A stretch of DNA of 64,000 nt from Carideicomes alvinocaridis (lineage in GTDB: Bacteria > Pseudomonadota > Alphaproteobacteria > Rhodobacterales > Rhodobacteraceae): positions 62,001 to 126,000 of the forward strand of contig SRJI02000008.1 in assembly GCA_005473895.2 (NCBI GenBank), in the 5' to 3' direction. Numbering within the stretch: position 1 is the first letter of the stretch; the number at the start of each line of letters is the position of its first letter. Under the pieces are notes generated by a model, which worked only from the letters and a program-made list of their open reading frames with translations, was not told the DNA's origin and did no database searches. Positions 60,801 through 64,000 of this stretch are shown here, piece after piece. The position numbers and the translations under genes are program-made.

Positions 60801-63080
60801 TCAGCCGTATTGCGCCACCGGCGTCCCGGCGATGGCGGCCATGTTGAGCAGGCCGCGCGTGGTGATCCCGGAATTGGCGATATGGGCGCGGTTGCCCATG
60901 CCCATCAGGATCGGCCCCACTTCCAGCCCGCCGCCCTTGGCCTTGAGGATGTTGCGCACGCCCGAGGCCGCATCCGCATGGCCGAAGATCAGCACGTTGG
61001 CCGCGCCCTTCATCCGGTTGCCGGGTAGCTGGCGCTCGCGCAGTTCCTCGTCGAGCGCCACGTCGGCGTTCATCTCGCCCTCGTAGCAGAAATCCCGCGG
61101 CTCGGAATCGAGGATGGCGATGGCCTCGCGCAGGCGCTTGCCCGAGCCCTCGGCCTGGTTGCCGAACTGCGATTGCGAGCAGAGCGCGATGTTGGGCTCC
61201 AGCCCGAAGCGCCGGACGTGGCGGGCGGCGCCGATCGCGGTCTGGGCGATCTGCTCGGGCGTGGGCAGGGACCAGACATGGGTATCGGCGATGAAGAGCG
61301 GCCCGTCCTCGAGGATCATCAGCGACAGCGCGCCGTGCGGGTAGTGCTGGTCGTCCCCCAGAACCTGCATGACGTAGTTCAGGTGCCAGCGATATTCGCC
61401 GAACGTGCCGCAGATCAGGCTGTCGGCCTCCTCGCGATGCACCATGACCGCGCCGATGGCGGTGGTGTTGGTGCGCATGATGGCGCGCGCGATGTCGGGC
61501 GTCACGCCGCGCCGCGCCATGATCTGGTGGTAGGTGCCCCAGTAGTCGCGGTAGCGCGGGTCGTTTTCCGGGTTCACGATGTTGAAATCCTGCTCGGGCC
61601 GGATCTTGAGGCCCAGCCGTTCGCAGCGCGTCGCGATGACCTCGGGCCGGCCGATGAGGATCGGGGTCTCGGTCGTCTCCTCCAGGATGGCCTGGGCCGC
61701 GCGCAGCACCCGCTCGTCCTCGCCCTCGGCAAAGACGATGCGGCGGGCGGCGGTGGCCGCGGCCTCGAAGACCGGGCGCATGAGCAGGGCGGACTTGAAG
61801 ACCGAGGCCTTGAGCCGCTCCTTGTAGGCCACGAGGTCGGGCAGGGGGCGGGTCGCCACGCCCGAGTCCATCGCCGCCTTCGCCACGGCGGTCGAGACCA
61901 CGCCCGAAAGCCGCGGGTCGAAGGGTTTCGGGATCAGGTAATCCGCGCCGAAGGTCAGCTGCTCGCCCTTGTAGGCGGCGGCCGCCTCGGCGCTGGTGGT
62001 GGCGCGGGCGAGGGCGGCGATGCCCTCGACGCAGGCGATCTTCATCTCGTCGTTGATCGTCGTCGCGCCCACGTCCAGCGCCCCCCGGAAGATGAAGGGG
62101 AAGCAGAGCACGTTGTTGACCTGGTTGGGAAAATCCGACCGGCCCGTGGCGATGATGGCATTCGGCGCCACCTCTCGGGCGAGGTCGGGCATGATCTCGG
62201 GATAGGGGTTGGCCAAGGCAAAGATGATCGGGCGGTCGGCCATCTTCGCCACCATCTCGGGCTGCAGCACGTTGGGCCCGGAGAGGCCGAGGAACAGGTC
62301 CGCGCCCTCGATCACGTCGTCCAGCGTGCGCTTGTCGGAGGGCTGGGCAAAGGCCGCCTTCTGCGGATTCATGTCCTCCTCGCGGCCCTCGTGGACAAGG
62401 CCGTGGATGTCGCAGAGCCAGATGTTCTCGCGCTTCACGCCCAGCTTCACCAGCATGTTGAGGCAGGCGATCCCGGCTGCGCCCCCGCCGGTCGACACGA
62501 TCTTGATCTCTTCGAAGCTCTTGCCGGCCACGCGCAGCGCGTTGGTGGCCGCGGCGCCCACCACGATGGCGGTGCCGTGCTGGTCGTCGTGGAAGACCGG
62601 GATGTTCATCCGCTCGCGGCAGATTTTCTCCACCACGAAGCAATCGGGCGCCTTGATGTCCTCGAGGTTGATCGCACCGAAGGTCGGCTCCAGCGCGCAG
62701 ACGATCTCGGCCAGCTTTTCCGGATCGGGTTCGTTCAGCTCTATATCGAAACAGTCGATGCCGGCGAATTTCTTGAAGAGCACCGCCTTGCCTTCCATCA
62801 CCGGCTTGGAGGCCAGCGCGCCGATATTGCCCAGCCCCAGCACCGCCGTGCCGTTCGACACCACCCCCACGAGGTTGCCGCGGGCCGTGTAGCGCGAGGC
62901 ATTGGTGGGCTCCGCCTTGATCTCGAGGCAGGCCTCGGCCACGCCGGGCGAATAGGCGCGGCTCAGGTCGCGGCCGTTCGCCAGCGGCTTGGTGGCGCGA
63001 ATCTCCAGTTTCCCGGGCTTGGGGAACTCGTGGTAGTCGAGCGCCGGGTGTCGGGCGGATTCGGGCTTGGATTCGGACAT
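60801..63080 (-). CDS. maeB: NADP-dependent malic enzyme with phosphotransacetylase-like domain MaeB
   Basis: Converts malate to pyruvate and CO2, making NADPH. The 759-residue protein is the long MaeB form. The N-terminal malic enzyme (about 1-430) has EIRATKPLANGRDLSRAYSP, VFHDDQHGTAIVVGAAATNA and the Rossmann loop IVSTGGGAAGIACLN. The C-terminal half (about 430-759) is a phosphotransacetylase-like domain (RIVFAEGEDERVLRAAQAIL) that in studied MaeB proteins is regulatory and binds acetyl-CoA rather than being catalytic. Confidence 0.96.
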   Translation of the reverse strand: MSESKPESARHPALDYHEFPKPGKLEIRATKPLANGRDLSRAYSPGVAEACLEIKAEPTNASRYTARGNLVGVVSNGTAVLGLGNIGALASKPVMEGKAVLFKKFAGIDCFDIELNEPDPEKLAEIVCALEPTFGAINLEDIKAPDCFVVEKICRERMNIPVFHDDQHGTAIVVGAAATNALRVAGKSFEEIKIVSTGGGAAGIACLNMLVKLGVKRENIWLCDIHGLVHEGREEDMNPQKAAFAQPSDKRTLDDVIEGADLFLGLSGPNVLQPEMVAKMADRPIIFALANPYPEIMPDLAREVAPNAIIATGRSDFPNQVNNVLCFPFIFRGALDVGATTINDEMKIACVEGIAALARATTSAEAAAAYKGEQLTFGADYLIPKPFDPRLSGVVSTAVAKAAMDSGVATRPLPDLVAYKERLKASVFKSALLMRPVFEAAATAARRIVFAEGEDERVLRAAQAILEETTETPILIGRPEVIATRCERLGLKIRPEQDFNIVNPENDPRYRDYWGTYHQIMARRGVTPDIARAIMRTNTTAIGAVMVHREEADSLICGTFGEYRWHLNYVMQVLGDDQHYPHGALSLMILEDGPLFIADTHVWSLPTPEQIAQTAIGAARHVRRFGLEPNIALCSQSQFGNQAEGSGKRLREAIAILDSEPRDFCYEGEMNADVALDEELRERQLPGNRMKGAANVLIFGHADAASGVRNILKAKGGGLEVGPILMGMGNRAHIANSGITTRGLLNMAAIAGTPVAQYG

Positions 63081-63299
63081 GTGGCGGCCTCCCTCGGGAA
63101 GGTTGTTCAGCGTTGAACCAAATGTGGTGCGGGTCTTCCCTCTGGGTCTTCATAGCAGGTTCTTCCACGCGACACGATGCCGCTAAGCAACCCCTGCGCC
63201 CCGCTTTTCCGGCCGCTCCCGACGCCATCGCCCCGCGGCCGGGGACCGGACCGGGACCGGAGGGGCAGGTGCCCCGACGGCGGCCGCGACCGACGGCCC

Positions 63300-63328
63300 T
63301 TGAAAGCCGGGCCCGGGGCCGTGATATT
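63300..63328 (+). promoter_or_regulatory. Candidate sigma-70 promoter of cdd
   Basis: TTGAAA (63300-63305), 17-base spacer, GATATT (63323-63328): five of six and four of six matches. The expected start near 63335 gives a leader of about 23 bases with the AAAGGA ribosome-binding site. Confidence 0.5.
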
Positions 63329-63357
63329 TGAATATTGTCAAAGCGAAAGGACCGTGG

Positions 63358-63750
63358 ATGTCGCTGAAGGAGATCGCGCGCGAGGTGCGCCAGAACGCCT
63401 ATGCGCCCTATTCCGGCTTCAAGGTGGGCGCCGCCATCCGCGCGGGGTCCGGCGCGGTCTTTGCCGGCGTCAACGTGGAGAACGTGGCTTACCCCGAGGG
63501 CACCTGTGCCGAGGCCGGGGCGATCGCCGCCATGATCGCGGCCGGCGAGACCCGCATCGACGAGGTCTACGTGGTCGCCGACAGCCCCACGCCGGTGCCC
63601 CCCTGTGGCGGCTGCCGGCAGAAGCTGGCCGAGTTTTCCCGCGGGGAGGTGCCGGTGACGCTGGCCACCATCAGCGGCGCGGAACATCGCACCACCGTCT
63701 CCGACCTGCTGCCCGGCGCGTTCGGCCCGGGCCACATGGAAGGTCTCTGA
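63358..63750 (+). CDS. cdd: Cytidine deaminase
   Basis: Deaminates cytidine and deoxycytidine to uridines. The 130-residue homotetrameric type: APYSGFKVGAAIRA, the zinc and catalytic motif TCAEAGAIAAMI (Cys-Ala-Glu) and PPCGGCRQKL with the other two zinc cysteines. ATG at 63358 has AAAGGA six bases before it and is preferred over an upstream TTG (63328). It is followed four bases later by deoA, a pyrimidine-salvage operon. Confidence 0.95.
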   Translation: MSLKEIAREVRQNAYAPYSGFKVGAAIRAGSGAVFAGVNVENVAYPEGTCAEAGAIAAMIAAGETRIDEVYVVADSPTPVPPCGGCRQKLAEFSRGEVPVTLATISGAEHRTTVSDLLPGAFGPGHMEGL

Positions 63751-63754
63751 GCTC

Positions 63755-64000
63755 TTGGACGCGCGCGCAATCATAGCCCGGCTGCGCCGGGGCGAAGCGC
63801 TTGGCCGCGAGGAGCTGGCCTGGTTCGCCCGCGGTCTGGCCGATGGGGAGGTCAGCGACGCGCAGGCCGGGGCCTTTGCCATGGGGATCTGCCTGCGCGG
63901 GCTCGACGACGAGGGCCGCGCCGCGCTGACGCTGGCGATGCGGGACAGCGGCGACCGGCTGCACTGGGACCTGCCGGGCCCGGTGCTGGACAAGCATTCG
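63755..64000 (+). CDS. deoA: Thymidine phosphorylase DeoA, 3' end cut by the window
   Basis: Phosphorolyses thymidine and deoxyuridine. The first 82 codons are visible, beginning at a TTG (63755) that gives MDARAIIARLRRGEAL, with ELAWFARGLADGEVSDAQAG and AFAMGICLRGLDDEGRAALT, the helical N-terminal domain of the family, and running to DKHS at the edge, the start of the phosphate-site motif. The start is inferred from family alignment; no ATG lies nearby and the ribosome-binding site is weak. It follows cdd by four bases. Confidence 0.88.
   Translation, partial: MDARAIIARLRRGEALGREELAWFARGLADGEVSDAQAGAFAMGICLRGLDDEGRAALTLAMRDSGDRLHWDLPGPVLDKHS

Overview
This window is GC-rich (about 70% by eye) and densely coding. 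It reads like the chromosome of a Rhodobacterales alphaproteobacterium (Roseobacter/Paracoccus relatives). The signs are a meso-DAP-type division and cell-wall (dcw) cluster, the order hisB-hisH-hisA-hisF-hisE, a malic enzyme fused to a phosphotransacetylase-like domain, an MttB-like methyltransferase, an isolated large subunit of the CO/xanthine dehydrogenase family, and frequent four-base ATGA gene overlaps. No transposase, integrase, CRISPR array or rRNA was seen; there is one tRNA, tRNA-Glu(UUC). The organism assignment is inference from content, not a database result.

Layout. 1-9.2 kb: the dcw run mraZ (cut by the window edge), rsmH, ftsL, ftsI, murE, murF, mraY, murD, which makes and links the UDP-MurNAc-peptide precursors and the septal transpeptidase. 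After murD it stops abruptly and a divergent Lrp regulator/PLP decarboxylase pair begins. 10.9-16.4 kb: a molybdenum hydroxylase large subunit, a DUF2235 hydrolase, a candidate small RNA, a CoA-binding protein and a secreted double PRC-barrel protein with an acidic 11-residue repeat. 16.6-21.5 kb: the histidine cluster on the minus strand, interrupted by a VOC protein and two antisense DUF2147 paralogues. 21.8-25.5 kb: a lone RAM domain, an MttB-like methyltransferase, and an H-NOX-like/HNOBA-GGDEF signalling pair. 25.7-32.3 kb: tRNA-Glu, recJ, glpX, hom, a small lipoprotein, a TetR regulator and a pirin.

32.5-37 kb: a small membrane protein and a complete YehZYXW (OsmF-type) osmolyte ABC transporter. 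37.3-49.4 kb: an iron-acquisition region. It has a YncE-like beta-propeller, a cytochrome b561, a three-gene ferric-siderophore ABC importer, a trilactone-esterase-like hydrolase, and a compact assembly line (serine-type EntF-like NRPS, free-standing aryl carrier protein, DHB-AMP ligase). Together these could build, import and open a trilactone catecholate of enterobactin type, but no genes for making the aryl acid are here. 50-64 kb: general metabolism (phosphotransferase-like, cupin, SDR, glyA, NAD kinase, amidase, Tat-exported MBL protein, propionyl-CoA synthetase, malic enzyme, cytidine deaminase, start of deoA) and the wreck of a TIR-like gene.

The least expected items are: (1) an H-NOX-like protein that has lost the heme-ligating histidine and most of the YxSxR motif yet is translationally coupled to an intact HNOBA-GGDEF diguanylate cyclase; (2) the split enterobactin-like locus; (3) a candidate small RNA at 14.33-14.42 kb with two mutually exclusive pairings; (4) a family of dispersed intergenic elements, at least seven copies in 64 kb; (5) a frameshifted TIR-type defence-gene remnant.
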